From Inia geoffrensis (lineage: Eukaryota > Chordata > Mammalia > Artiodactyla > Iniidae), in the NCBI GenBank assembly GCA_036417435.1, contig CM070904.1, forward strand, positions 125,922,695 to 125,986,694: DNA of 64,000 bases. The letters run 5' to 3'. Shown piece by piece: positions 39,241-53,285 of the stretch. Below the pieces are notes generated by a model. That model searched no databases and was not told the origin of the DNA. It saw only the letters and a program-made list of their open reading frames with translations. Position numbers and translations under genes: made by a program. Numbering within the stretch: position 1 is the first letter of the stretch; every line of letters starts with the position of its first letter.

Positions 39241-42200
39241 ATTTTATACACCCTCTTTCAACTGTACCACAGATACTATTTCAACTTACAGATCATGAGA
39301 CATGGATTAAAACTTGTTGTAAATAAGCCAGTAATGACCAATGAATGACCAAATGCTGTATTTACTCCCTTTACATTTTTAATCATTTATTTCATGAGAG
39401 AAGGCAAAGTTCGGAGACGTTCTTAAACTGTGAATAATCTGTCTTTTTTATATCGGCATATGATGTTCTGTTTTCCTTTGCGTCCTACTCAAATATTTCT
39501 GACCTAGGCAACTTCAAGCCTTATGTTATAAGCTACTAGTTTGGGATCATGATTTTTAAGATTTATAGACAAGACAGTAAAAAACTGGAAAGTAAAGGTT
39601 AAGTCCAATGCTCCCAAAGAGGAAGAAGTGACAGAAAAGTTGATGTAGCACAATTTGAAAGACCATGTTGTACCTGCCAGTTGTAATAATCTTGGAAGAA
39701 ATTCAAATAATATATAATCAAATATTATACAAATTATTGGTTGAATAGAATGTTTCTCAGTGTAAAAGCCACTTTAAAATTTTCAGTGCTCTCCTTTTTT
39801 TTTTAAACTACATTTTATTAGAATATAAAGTTTCAGTGTTACTTTCATTGATTTTCTGTGAGATAACTAAAATAACTTATGTCATTCATAATGGTTATTA
39901 GTTTGTTTATGTTTACAGAGCCAGGGACACTTTTGTTTGTACAGACTTCAGAAGTTCTGAAGATTATCCCTATAATGAGAGAAAAATACACAAAATCTAC
40001 TCCTGCATTTTAAGATTATGGAAATTCTTATAAATGCATTAATTTAGAAAGTATTTGTTAACACATGAAAGGCTATCAAAAAATCTTAGTATTTGAAGTC
40101 AGGTCCCCATTTATAATATATGCAGTTCCCAATTTATGAATGCATCCTTTTGAAGCTTTTTAGAGGGCAACATGTATTTTCTCATACATTTTCTCATAGA
40201 AATAGAGTAATGTTTTCAATAATGAATTAATGCAATAATGTTTTAAATAGTGGTTAAGTTCCCAGGTTAGTTTATTTTTAAAAATCTACTAACCTACTAT
40301 ATAGCTTAATTACTGATAGTAGAAGTGTTTCAGTCTATGAAAGTGTTTCAGTCTATTTTGTAATTAAAAATTTACATTTGAAAGAAGGAAATGAGGTTAA
40401 AAATGTAATAATTATTTCAGACATAGGAAGACATTCTACATATTTTGTGTTAAAATATGTTGGATTTTCTGCTGACTCTTATAGCTAAGAATATCTTGGG
40501 CCCCAAATATTTAAATATAAACTTAGTTTTCAGCTGCTATATACCTACTGTTTTCCTGTGGAATATATGGGATTATCACTGTTGTCTGCTTTTGTGTTTT
40601 GTTTGTCAGCGTACTTTAATGCCATGAAACTTTGCCTTTTAAGATCCCTTAAATATTTAGCTGTTGATTTAAGTATCTACCACAGTATTTTGCAAAGACT
40701 GATAGATGTTTGATGGACTGATGGATTTTAACGTTAAAATTCACTTCAATCTCATTTATTCAACATAACGTCAATTAAATTTTGTGGTAGTATGAGACGA
40801 GCATTTTAATATTTTTTGTACTCCTAGCAAAGCACAATTTAAAGAGTGATTTGACACATGAAACTATTGTGTGCATGGAGATAAGAGTTTGAATCAATGC
40901 CTATACAGTCTTTACCATATATGCATAAATGTTCCTGCATAATCCTCATTTATTTCTTTTAAACTTTATTCAGAATTAAGATTGTTTAGGTTCTCCTTTC
41001 GAGTAAGATTTCTTAATTATTTTCCATGGTTATGTGTAGCACTAGATTATTCAGAAGGTTGCAAATTTGTAAAAGGGAGGGGTATAGACAGGCAATATTA
41101 ATGATTAGAGAGTCTTCTAAAGCAGAAAACCTTATTCATTACTGCATGTCCTACCACAGAATTTAAAGCCTGGATAAGTGTTGATTTAGAATGGGAAGTT
41201 TTAGCCCGTCACCATCTGATTATATGTGGGGGATCAAGTACTTACTCTTAGATATCTTTCTGTACTTATTTATAAAAATGTAACATTTAAACCTGAATAC
41301 AATAGTTTGAATGGCAGTTTTTCTTCACCTTCTAATATATATTCTAGTTAATAAATTTTACTTCTATAACCTGAAATATTTTTATCTTCACCATATAAGC
41401 AATTCCAAGAAGCCCTATCTGCTACAAATAATCATTTTTCTTAAGCAATTAATGAATGGAATATCAATTAATGTCAAGCATTAAATAAGTTAAATATTCT
41501 CTTAATGCTGATTCTTAAGAGCCCTCATAGTTCATCATCAGAATTATTTGTGTTTACCCAAATTCTCTAACTAGAGATGATATGCATGAATAGGAAACTA
41601 CTTATATCATTTTAATATCGTTATCTTTTTTATCGATATTATAACTAAGATTTCAGTTCTAATTATATTTTAAATTATTGTAATAACTGAGGTTTTGATC
41701 CCTTATTTTAGTAACTTAGAGGTCTGATTCCTCTAACATAGATCAAGGACACAAATGGTCAGAAATCATAAAAATTAAACAGATGGATCATCTCTTGAGA
41801 TGCTCTGAGCCAGACCATTCCTTCATCAAGTAAACATAGTTTTTTGTTAACAAGACACATGTGTAAGACTTGTGTTTAAGTCTTAAGTACACAAACTATA
41901 AAGAGATATAACAAGACTTTTTAGAACAATTCCAATTTAAATTGGGGTTTAGAGATTTATATTGGAATTTAGTGATTCAAAGACCTTATTATTAATAATT
42001 AACCCAGCACATTAACTGTCACAGTAGTGTCCTAGATACTCCTTTATCAAGAAAAAAAAAAGTACTAGTAATGGGGTAAAGTACAGGTCTGTTCTTCACA
42101 ATAATTTTTAGGTAATGTATGCAGAATATATGCATATTGCTAACTTGGATGACTTTTTAAATGATTTTGTTAGGTGGCTGAGGAGGGAATGGAATTGTTT

Positions 42201-42327
42201 CCAAGAAATTATTTTTTGCTCTTTAATACTGATTATCAGCCATAGAAAAATGAGGGACTGTTTACTCACTGTACCTTTAAATAGTCCAAGTCCATATTTA
42301 AAGATTAAATGAGTATCTATTTCTCTA

Positions 42328-43973
<1,646 letters not shown>

Positions 43974-44200
43974 CTCTTGCTTGCTCTTTACTCTCCCAAG
44001 CATGTCATCTTATCTGCTCAGTAGACCAGATGCTGCTGTGACTGAAGTCCTCTTCCCATTGACTTATTCTGAGCCTCCAGCACTGGTGCTTGAAAGCAAT
44101 GAAACAAATGTGTCGTATAGCTGTAAGCGTGCCGAGGAGGTTATTTCATCTTTGATACATTCATTTTTAGAGAGTAGCAGCATTCATTATAATTCATAAA
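43974..44200 (-). other. HTR2B: Probable noncoding exon 1 of HTR2B
   Basis: On the minus strand the sequence gcaagag|gtaagtattt gives an excellent donor with its last exonic base at 43974. It lies 1.2 kb upstream of the coding exon, which agrees with the roughly 17-kb span of mammalian HTR2B. The upstream limit (transcription start) is a guess. No TATA box or CpG island is evident, and a cDNA would be needed to fix the start. Confidence 0.55.
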
Positions 44201-44836
44201 ATCACTAGTTAAGTATGTTGAACCAGTTCGTGACCCTTATTCAGGTTATATTCTTAAGAGCTCTCTTTAATATTGGTGGGACTGTAATAAACTCTGTCAT
44301 TTTAGCTTAACGTAGTTCTGTTTTAGATTAACCCTAGGCTGTTTTTCCCATTTGAGAAAGAATAAGATACAATCTAGAGATACTAGAGCTTTAATTCTGT
44401 GAAGGTTCTGCCCAGTGAACCTTAGAGTGATTTCCAGAGCTCTAATTTCTACCAGTGAAACAAGATTCTTATCCAGCTTTTATGCCTTTGTTGTGGAACA
44501 CAATTAATATGCTCTGGTTACAACCTTATATAGAAGAACACAGAAAGGTTTGAATTCTACATGCTTACATAAGTTTTAGAAGAGACTTTTTCATTGCTTG
44601 CTTTTAAAAAGATGGCCCCTGGATTTGGGGGTTGGTTCATTGGCAGTTTTTTGGGTTTTTTTTCACAGATACATTGGGGAAAGTATGTGATATATAATGA
44701 AAATATATTTCTGCCTTTTTTCAGAAAATTAGTGTGAAAGTCTTATCAGCTATTCTTAGTTTTCCTTAAACTGTAAGACTAGCTTAGTACTAGAACTTCA
44801 GCATTCTCAAGGTTTCCTTTTAAAAGGTCATCATAG

Positions 44837-44951
44837 GGGACTTCCCTGTCGGTCCAGTGGTTAAGACTCTGTGCTTCCATTGCAGGGGGGCACGTGTTCG
44901 ATCCCTAGTCAAGGAACTAGATCCCGCATGCCATGTGGCAAAAAATAAATA
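44837..44951 (+). mobile_element. CHR-type SINE, short old form
   Basis: About 115 bp: gggacttccctgtcggtccag, gttcgatccctagtcaagg, tail aaaaaataaataaa. Diverged flanking repeat aaggtcatcatag / aagatcatcgtag. Confidence 0.9.
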
Positions 44952-45519
44952 AAGATCATCGTAGATTGCTCATATTTTTAAATTATTTAATTACTTCTAC
45001 ATTGGCAACAGCATTTATGCCCTGTTTCAAATTTATATTCCTTACCTTGTGTGAAAGTTATTGGAAAATATTTTGTTCATTTCAGTTCTACTGAGCACTT
45101 CAGATTTTGTTCAATATTTGTTTTATTTTAACTCAAAATTCAATATTTTAGAAAAAATATTTACTAAGAATTTTGGGTGAAAACGAATAAAATAATCCTC
45201 AAGAACAATCAGATGGATTTTAATGTGCCAGAATTTCTCTTCAGGACTATGAAAATATCTTAAAATACTGCTTTATTCTGAACCACAATTTGACCCCTAT
45301 GCTCATGCAGGCAGATAGGTATCTGCAAAACAAGTAATGTCAGATTGAAAATAGCATCATTATATTTAATGAAAAGACTTGTATGAAAGAAACCTTCATT
45401 GATTTGTGTTTACAGACAAATTTATTAAAATATTCATTGAGTATATTATAAAAATACCGAACATTATTTTATAATACTGTGCCAATGCTGACCCTTCTCA
45501 CCCACGTTCACTCACTTTC

Positions 45520-45798
45520 TTTTTTTTCAATATTTATTTATTTATTTTATTTTTGGCTAAATAGGGTCTTAGTTGCAGCATGCGGGATCTTGGTTGCAGC
45601 ATGGGGCATCTTTTCATTGTGGCGCGCAGGCTCCAGAGCACGCGGGCTCTCTAGTTGTGGCTCACATGCTCAGTAGTTGAGGCGCATGGGCTTAGTTTCC
45701 CCACGGCATGTGGGATCTTAGTTCCCCTGCCAGGGATCGAACCTGCTTCCCCTGCATTGGAAGGTGGATTCTTAACCACTGGACCACCAGGGAAGTCC
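45520..45798 (-). mobile_element. CHR-type SINE, older long form
   Basis: Reversed, ending ccactggaccaccagggaagtcc. Flanks ctcactttc (45511-45519) and ctcactttt (45799-45807). Confidence 0.92.
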
Positions 45799-46934
45799 CT
45801 CACTTTTATTTTTAAACGTTAACTAAAAGTAGTTAAAATTGGTTCTTGGAATGTTTTTATTTTATTTTTGTATTTTTAATTAGTTTAATGGCTAAAGGAC
45901 ATAACTAGCTAGAACAACTACTTATTTGGCAACCTTGAGTTATTAGAAGCATAGCTGATAATCAGAGAGAAAGCAAAATAATAATAATAAAAGGGTAGAT
46001 GAATCTCTCAGTTGGTAAATAATTAAACCTGTGTTCTAAAACCTCATGCACATTAAGCAGAAGGCTGTCTATAAGTCCCCACTCCAAATCTTTTTGCTCT
46101 AAACACACTCACAAGAACTTCTCTCCCCCATCTTTAATGAAAACAAACATTTGCACATGGCGGTAAATCTAAATAGTACAAAAGAATATCCATTGATAAA
46201 TTCACTCTTGAGACGGTTTTTTTTGTTGTTATTGTTTTAATATTTGAGCCAGTTTTAACAAACACGTTTCCCTCCCTTCTCCAGAGTAGAGTAACAGATT
46301 AAGAGAGGTGGACAAGCACTTTGGTAATAGCAAATGGGGCCAATTAAAAAACAGGAATTAACAAGTGTAGGCGTGTAGGTCTACTCACAATAGAGACTTG
46401 TAGCTCTCATAACTCAGCCCTCCACAACTCTGTGGTATAATAATCGATATCATAGTGTTGACTACCATATATTTAATAAAGGTTAAATCATCTTTATTCA
46501 GCTCTGTTTTGGATGACAGGAATACGTGAAATGCATTTTTTTTAAATTTTCATCCAAAATGACAAAAAACATAAAAGTATGATTCCAAATGGTAGAATGA
46601 GATTTCAAATATCTGGAAACTTTATTTGTGTAGAATATCTCATTTACCAAGAACTCCAGATAAATTAATTCTTACTAAAGTAGCTTAAAGGTCAGACTCA
46701 AACTCTAATCTGACCATAACCAAAACACCTAATTGGTGCCTTTTTTTCTAAAATACGTATTTTTATCCCTGATGCCTTTTAATTTATTGAATAGATTCTG
46801 TCTTCTACTTAAAGGGACAGTCTAGTATCTTTTATACGTTTAGGAAGACAACTTAAATATCAGTCAAAGATATTTTTTATCTCTCAGTCATAGTATCTTT
46901 CAAACACTAACACACTGAGGAATTTTTGACAATA

Positions 46935-47045
46935 TGTGGATTGTGTCCACTACGTATTCATTCATTTGTGGAGTATTCATTGAGTTCCGTTAGCTTGTGG
47001 AGATACAGTGATGAACAAGATAAACATTTTCTGCCTTTATATCAA
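46935..47045 (-). repeat. L2 LINE remnant
   Basis: 'attcattcatttgtggagtat', 'ggagatacagtgatgaacaag': the L2 3' end in reverse, diverged. Confidence 0.6.
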
Positions 47046-47268
47046 TATAATTTATAATTTTATGAGGGGTGCAAACTCATATACTGATAATTATAATATA
47101 AATATGGTACAGCTAAGACTAACTCACTTCAACAGGGCCCTCGGTGCAGCTCAAGTATTTCTTGGCTTTTTTTTTTTTTAATTCCTTTCTTGTTCACTCT
47201 CTGATGAGATCAGTGAAAGAGCTAAAACTTTGCTCATTCTTCCCTGATGACTGAATTTACCTCTTATT

Positions 47269-47584
47269 ATTATTTTTTAATTTATTTATTTATTTTTGGC
47301 TGTGTTGGGTCTTGGTTGCTGCACACGGGCTTTTTCTAGTCGCAGCGAGTGGGGACTACTCTTCCTTGTGGTGCGCAGGCTTCTCATTACGGTGGCTTCT
47401 CTTGTTGCAGAGCACGGTCTCTAGGTGCTCAGACTTCAGTAGTTATGGCACTCAGGCTTCAATAGTTGTGGCACGTGGGCTTAGTTGCTCCACGGCGTGT
47501 GGGATCTTCCCAGACCAGGGCTTGAACCCATGTCCCCTGCATTGGCAGGCAGATTCTTAACCACTTAACCACCAGGGAAGTCCC
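47269..47584 (-). mobile_element. CHR-type SINE, long form
   Basis: Reversed, tttatttttggctgtgttgg on the left, ccaccagggaagtccc on the right. Flanks ttacctcttatt (47257-47268) and ttacatcttatt (47585-47596). Confidence 0.94.
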
Positions 47585-48136
47585 TTACATCTTATTTTAA
47601 TGAAAGACTTAGACCCATCTGAAAGCTCTGTCACCTTTCAACTTCTTAAAATGTCTTTCTTTTCGTCCATCCTATCGTTTGGGATCATGTTGTCATTCCT
47701 CTTTACCATAACTAACTTCTACTTAAATCCTTAGTCCCAACTCTTTATGGTAATTCTTTGCAATCTTGCTGAATAAAGTATCTTCTTTTTCACACATAGA
47801 ATCCATGCCTTGAATATTCATTTCCTCAGCTTTAACTTGTTTCTTGCAGACATGCTCAGGTTTACAGTTAATGAAAAATAAAACCTTTATCCCTTAAGTC
47901 TCTTTCCTTCATCATTTGACTTCTTTAGAGAATTGCCTATCCTTTTTCCTTCTTACTACCCACCCAATTTATAACCCTTGTAATCAGATTTTTATCCCCA
48001 ACATTCTATTGAAATAACTCTTAGAAAGTCACTAATTAACACCAATTGTTAATTTTGTGCAGTATTCATCACTATTGACTGAGCATTTCTCTTTAAAACT
48101 TGTATCTTTTTTTTTTACTTCAAAGACACCTTATCC

Positions 48137-48910
48137 GAGGGCCGCTGGGCGGGGCTGGGTTTGGGTCGCGTTCTGGCACTTTGGACCACGGGATTCCGGG
48201 ACCTCGAGATCGCAGAACCTCCGAACCCCGGAACCATGGCACCCGGCACCCCGGTGCAGCTCCGGGCGCTGGGTGCCCAGGAGCCGTTAGGAGAGGCCTG
48301 TCACCGCTGGGCCTCAGGCCATCGCCCCAGTTCTAGGTTCTGTTCCATGAACACAGTCCGCTCCGCCGCCTGCAGGTCCCGTGTTCAGTGCGGCCTGAAT
48401 ATACTACACAGACTGCAGTCGTGGGCTGGGTCCGTGTCCTGCAGTTTGCAAGGAACGGCTGCAGCTGTCAGAAGTTCTTTTTTAAAGCTCCCATTTCATT
48501 TTGCACCCAACGTAGGCAGTACCTGCTGCTTTAAAAAATATTATTCAATCCCCACCATAATCACAGACTATCAGTATCTCGTTTTACAGATAAGGCAGCA
48601 TGCTCAGAGCGGGAAGGTCAATTTCCAGTAATTCTGAGAGGTGTGTTTGCCACAGTATATCCACCCTGCAGACTGCGCGGGGACACAAGGCGGTCCTCTG
48701 GGCAGTGACAATCCAGCATGATAAATGCTGTTACAGCCTAAACCAGGAGGAATACTTTGACAGGGACAGGTACCTAAGATGAGCCCAGAGGGTGTCAGAC
48801 CAAGGGGTGGGAGGGGATGGCCTAGGCGAAGCTCCCGAAGGCAGCACGAAGGCCCGCTTCCTGTGGCTTCCATGCGGGAGGGAGGTTCCGACACACACAC
48901 ACAAAAAAAA
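48137..48910 (+). pseudogene. Retroposed copy of an unrecognised transcript, with 16-bp TSD and A tail
   Basis: A 774-bp, GC-rich and CpG-rich block in AT-rich surroundings, ending in acacacaca plus A8. It is bounded by a perfect direct repeat, caaagacaccttatcc, at 48121-48136 and 48911-48926. These are the marks of L1-driven retroposition of an RNA, here recent because the repeats are identical. Near the 5' end an ATG in a strong Kozak context (gaaccATGGC, 48236) opens a 131-codon ORF to 48631 that begins MAPGTPVQLRALGAQEPLGE. The later part looks like UTR, including a MIR-like stretch (about 48540-48630). No AATAAA precedes the A tail. I do not recognise the parent gene; a noncoding RNA parent is also possible. 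Confidence 0.7.
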
Positions 48911-49099
48911 CAAAGACACCTTATCCTGCATTCTTTGTCTTTCTTACAGAATCTTTTCTAAGTCTTATTCTACCCTCTTAATATGTAGATTTTCAGAGGT
49001 TCCTATCCTGTTGACTTTTCTCCCTCTTCATTTTCTCCTTCCATTCACTCTTATGGTTTTCCATTGACTTGTTGAAAAAAACTCCTAAAACTGTTTCCA

Positions 49100-49240
49100 G
49101 CCCAATGACTGTGATCTTGTGGTCATGAGATGAGACAAGCAGCATACTTAAGGGTTAGGAGATCTCAAGACAAACCAATTTCTCTGAGCTTTAATTTCTA
49201 CATTTGTAAAAAGGAGGTGATGTAACCTGCTCTGCCTACT
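49100..49240 (+). repeat. MIR SINE fragment
   Basis: 'tctctgagctttaatttctac' and 'tgtaaaaaggaggtgatgta' follow MIR. Abuts the long L2 remnant. Confidence 0.55.
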
Positions 49241-50370
49241 TCACAGCAGCATTTGACCCAGTTGATCATTTCCCCTTCCCCTTCCTTAAAATAGTTTCTT
49301 TGCTTGGCTTCCACTAGACCACACTGTTGGATTTTCTCCTACCTCATTACTACTCCTTTGTAGTCTCCTTTACTTGTTCTCTTTCATCTCAACCTCTTTA
49401 ATATTGGGGCTCCTCTGGGACTCATTTCTGGATCTCCTCTCCCTTCACACTTGGTGATCTCAGACACACTTAAGGCTTTGAATACTACCTATATACTAAA
49501 ACTCCCAAATTTGTATCTCTAGCCTAGACCTTTCCTTCAAACTCCAGACTGTTACATTCAATTACCTACTCAGTATTTCCCTTAGATGTCTAAAAACATC
49601 TCAAACTCAAAATGTCCAAAATTGAACTTTTGCTCTTTCCCTCCAAATCTGTTCTATCTATTGGTTTCTTTATCTCTGTTAAAGGCAATTGCATTCTTCC
49701 AGTCTCTTTTTTTTCACGTCTTTCCATCAGGAAATCTTGTTTATTCTACTTCAATATATGTACCAAATTTCAAACTTTTTCCCCCATGTTCACGACTACC
49801 ACCAAGTCACAGTTATATCTTAACCAAATTTGTGAGATAGCCTCTTAACTCATCTTACTTCTGCCTTTGCCCTCTGGCCTCAGTAGAGCAGCCAAAATTA
49901 CCATTTTTAAACAAGTCAGATCATATTCCTTTGCTTAGAATCCTGACTGCCCTTCACTTCACTCATAGTAAAAACCAAGTTTCTTATAGTCTGGCCCTGT
50001 TTTCAACTACTCTTCCCCTCTTCACTACACTCGAACTATTGGCCCCTTTGCCACTCCTCAAACATGCTGGGCGTCATTCCCCCACAGGGCCCTTGCATGA
50101 GCTATTTCCTCTACCTAATACACTCCTTCTCTGGATAGCCACTTGGCTCACTTCTTCACTGCCTTCTTTTCTTTGCTTAAATATCACCTATCATTGAAGC
50201 ATGCCTTGACTACGCTAATGAATACTGCAAAATGCCCCTTCTCTTGGCTCTTCCAATACGCCTTACCTTGATTTACTTTTTTGGTTCACCTTAGAACTTC
50301 ACCTTTTTACTTACTTTATCATTTATTGTTTATTGTCTTTCTCCTACTAGAATGTAGTCTTTGTCTTTTT
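49240..50370 (+). repeat. Long L2 LINE remnant (about 1.1 kb)
   Basis: Runs from 'agcatttgacccagttgatc' through 'tgggactcatttctggatc' and 'cccacagggcccttgcatgag' to 'aatgtagtctttg', in the order of the L2 ORF and 3' end. Several small ORFs in this stretch are remnants. It is the largest L2 piece in the window. Confidence 0.75.
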
Positions 50371-50384
50371 TGTTCACTGTTCTC

Positions 50385-50760
50385 TTTGAGTTTATCCTGC
50401 TTGGAGTTTGTTAAGTTTCTAGTCTCTCATCAAAATTTGGGAAGTTTTTGGCCATTATTTCTTCAAGAGTTCTTTCAGCCTTCTCTTTCTCTTCTCCCAT
50501 TGGGACTCCCATTATGCGTATGTTGGTATGTTTTGTGTTGCCCACAGGTCTCTTAGGCTCTGTTCATTTTGCTCCATTCTTTTTCTGCTCCTCAGATTGG
50601 GTAATCTCAACTAACCTAACTTCAGTTCTCAATTAACCTAACTTAATATTATCAGTTAACCTTATTTGATTCTTTTTTCTGCCTGCTCAATTCTGCTGTT
50701 GAGCCCCCTCTAGAGAATTTTTCATTTCTTAGTTTGATAATTTGAAGGGCAGGGGGAAAC
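50385..50760 (-). mobile_element. Old L1 (L1M-type) fragment
   Basis: Text such as 'ttcttcaagagttctttcagc', 'gggactcccattatgcgtat' and 'ctcttaggctctgttcattt' matches the common old mammalian L1 region read in antisense. It directly follows the long L2 remnant. Confidence 0.65.
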
Positions 50761-52035
50761 ATGCTGATAATTCTGTAACTTTCTGAATGTTACACATTTC
50801 TCTAGGTTCAGGAATGCAATCTGAGATTTTTAAGAGCCATGTTTCTTATTATGGTGAAGTAGCAATTTCTTTATATAAATCTTTTCAATCTACTTTCTTC
50901 TCACCTATTTGAGACATTTTCACTCCATTTTGGCAGCACCTGAAAGAAATTAATGTTTGGAAACATACCAAAAGCTTGTCTAAAACTATAATTATTTTTA
51001 GTTTTCTGAAGTCCAATAAGATGTTAAAAAAGAAACATTAAAGATTGCACTAAATTTGTAAGGTTTGGGGCAAGATCTGTGTGGTTTTGTTTTCCTTGTG
51101 GTACTTTACATGTAGTAGATAGATAATTCAGTAAATACTAAATTGATGGTAAAAAATAACTACCATAAAAACTGTAGTAAAAAACTACAAATAGCAGTAG
51201 CTTAGGATACAGAGTTTCATGGGACAGAAGTTCTCTTCTTTTTCAGTTATTTTTGTGTTAATATTTTATGTATGTTTTATATTGTGATGAAAACAAAATT
51301 CAAAATGTTTAATATCTCCCCTCTTTTAATGGTATTCACTTTTAAAATTTTTATAAACTAGCCAAGAAATAAAGAGAGCAAGAAATGTTGCTAGAATTCC
51401 CACAACATGTAGCTCCATTGTTGAGAACAAATGCAGCTAGCAAATTTGTAATTGTCTGAGTAAATATACTTTTAAATTTAACATATCAAAATGTAAATTT
51501 GAGGAAAAGCTAAGTCATAGGTAACACATTTTGTGCTAATCAAAGTGTTGAATTCCTTGCTCTCTAACTATCCCCAGCCAATATAACAAAATCCACTATT
51601 TTTCCTGTGACTTGAACATTTCTAGGCATTTATTTTTCTAAATATGTTCACAGAGACATAGAGATGAACTTGTATTGCTGATCAGGGATTAGTCATTTAA
51701 ATACTTAGTTTTAAATGCTGATCCAAAGCCATTAAAACAAACTACAGGAATTATTTTGTGACATTATCTTAAAGAGATAAATGTTTACATAGAAAAGCTA
51801 ACATTCAAGGAGAGTCAGAATTATCTAAAATAACTGAAAAAAAGCCTTATGAATTGTTATTAAAGAGTTAGTGTATTTTCTATTAATTTGCAAGTTCTTT
51901 CTCCTTCCCTTGCCTTGCCCCCCTCTCTCTCAATTGCATCCCTGTGTGTAATATAATGTGTTTTTTGGTCTTCTATATTTCCTGTAAATTGATAGTTAGA
52001 TCTAGAGGCTTGGTCACATTCAGGTTCAGTTTTTC

Positions 52036-52098
52036 ACTCTCTTCTCCTCCTCCTCCTCCTCCCCCTCCTCCTTCCTCCCTCTCCTCCTCCTCCTTTTT
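52036..52098 (+). repeat. Polypyrimidine (CTC)n tract
   Basis: Nearly pure C/T on the + strand, made of imperfect tcc/ctc triplets, with one short break pattern (cctccttcctccc). Confidence 0.9.
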
Positions 52099-52257
52099 TA
52101 TTAAGAAGGGGCTGGCAGTGCACATAAGGTGTAAGGTCTAGTTGTTTCTCTTTTCATGATGTTAGCGTCTTTGATAACGATGCTGTTGTCCATTAATTCG
52201 TTACCAGTTTCAAAATGGTGATGACATAACTTTATCATTTATTAGCTTAGTTTTAAA

Positions 52258-52295
52258 AATTATATATATATATACCAACATGTATGTATGTATTT
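52258..52295 (+). repeat. (TA)n and (ATGT)n microsatellites
   Basis: 'tatatatatatata' is followed within a few bases by 'atgtatgtatgtat'. Confidence 0.85.
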
Positions 52296-53104
52296 GGATA
52301 AAGATTAATGTAAGTTTTGCTTTCAGTGAATGTTTGCATTGCAGTCATTGCTTAGAAAAATTCTTTTGTGCTTTTAGAGCTGCCTGTTGAAAAATTAAAA
52401 TAAACCTAGAATACTATGATTTTATTGTACTCTTGAAGAGGTTGAATGTCTAAGCTAATTAAAGAATTTGTCGTTCCTTGTCTTAACAAATTTTCTGAAG
52501 AAGGTGTCAGAGTTGAAATTATTATTAGACTGAGAAACATAAAAGAATTTTTTATGTGCTTTTGAGTTTATAGCCCTCACAACCTATCTCAGTCTTTTAT
52601 GGTAATCAACTAGGTAAAGCTCTCTGCCTTAGGCTCCCAGGCAAAGCTCTGTATTTATGTTCGCAGGTAAAATTTTTTTCTAAACCTCATGAAATTGTTA
52701 ATGCCCTATTCTAAGTATAATACTTTTAACAAGTGGGAGGTCATCAAATAAATGAAGTTTTAAGATACATTTAGGATAAGTTCTTTGTGAGTCACTTTTC
52801 CCTGTAATGTCCTGTCCTTGCTGCAGCTGAGGGGCAAGGTAGGTAAAGTGTTCCCTGTGCCATTAGCTCCCTAAAAAGTTGGTGAGGAAATCTGGAGGTC
52901 AGAACCCTGTATATAACCAGTTTTCTAGGTTTAATATCCAACTTGTTTTACATTGTTTTGAATGAACTTTTGGGTATGAGTTGCCTTACTTTTCTTAAAA
53001 AATAAGAGCCCAAACTACAGCGTACTAGTAACCAAATTCCTGGTTCTGACCCAAAGGCAATTTCTAGTTATGCATTTAGATTTTAGTAATTATAGTATAG
53101 TATT

Positions 53105-53285
53105 CTACTCTACCACACCACTAACTCCCCAGCATAAATAAGGTGGAGCAGATATCATTTTATGCATGAAGCAGTCAAGTCTCAGAGAGACTTAATGATT
53201 GCCATTCTGTTAATAAATGGCTGCACTAGAATTGGAATCCAGGTTTTTCAAATTCCAAGCCCACGTTCTCTCTACCACAGCATGT
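53105..53285 (-). repeat. MIR-type SINE
   Basis: 'cattttatgcatgaagcagt', 'ctcagagagacttaatgattg' and 'attggaatccaggtttttc' follow MIR in reverse. Confidence 0.65.

Larger units (their letters stand above)
44201..48120. other. Region upstream of HTR2B inside the PSMD1 intron
   Basis: Holds three SINEs and one L2 trace, listed separately. Nothing recognisable lies between 45808 and 46930. Any HTR2B promoter elements would be in the first kilobase, but no TATA box or GC box can be pointed to with confidence. Confidence 0.45.

Noticed and set aside
48604..48931. Minus-strand ORFs of 98 and 66 codons over the retrocopy
   Set aside because: Antisense to the inserted transcript, without features; the A tail and Kozak ATG fix the sense strand as plus.
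49586..50636. Run of small ORFs (60-91 codons)
   Set aside because: Remnants of the L2 element and an adjoining old L1 fragment, not a gene.
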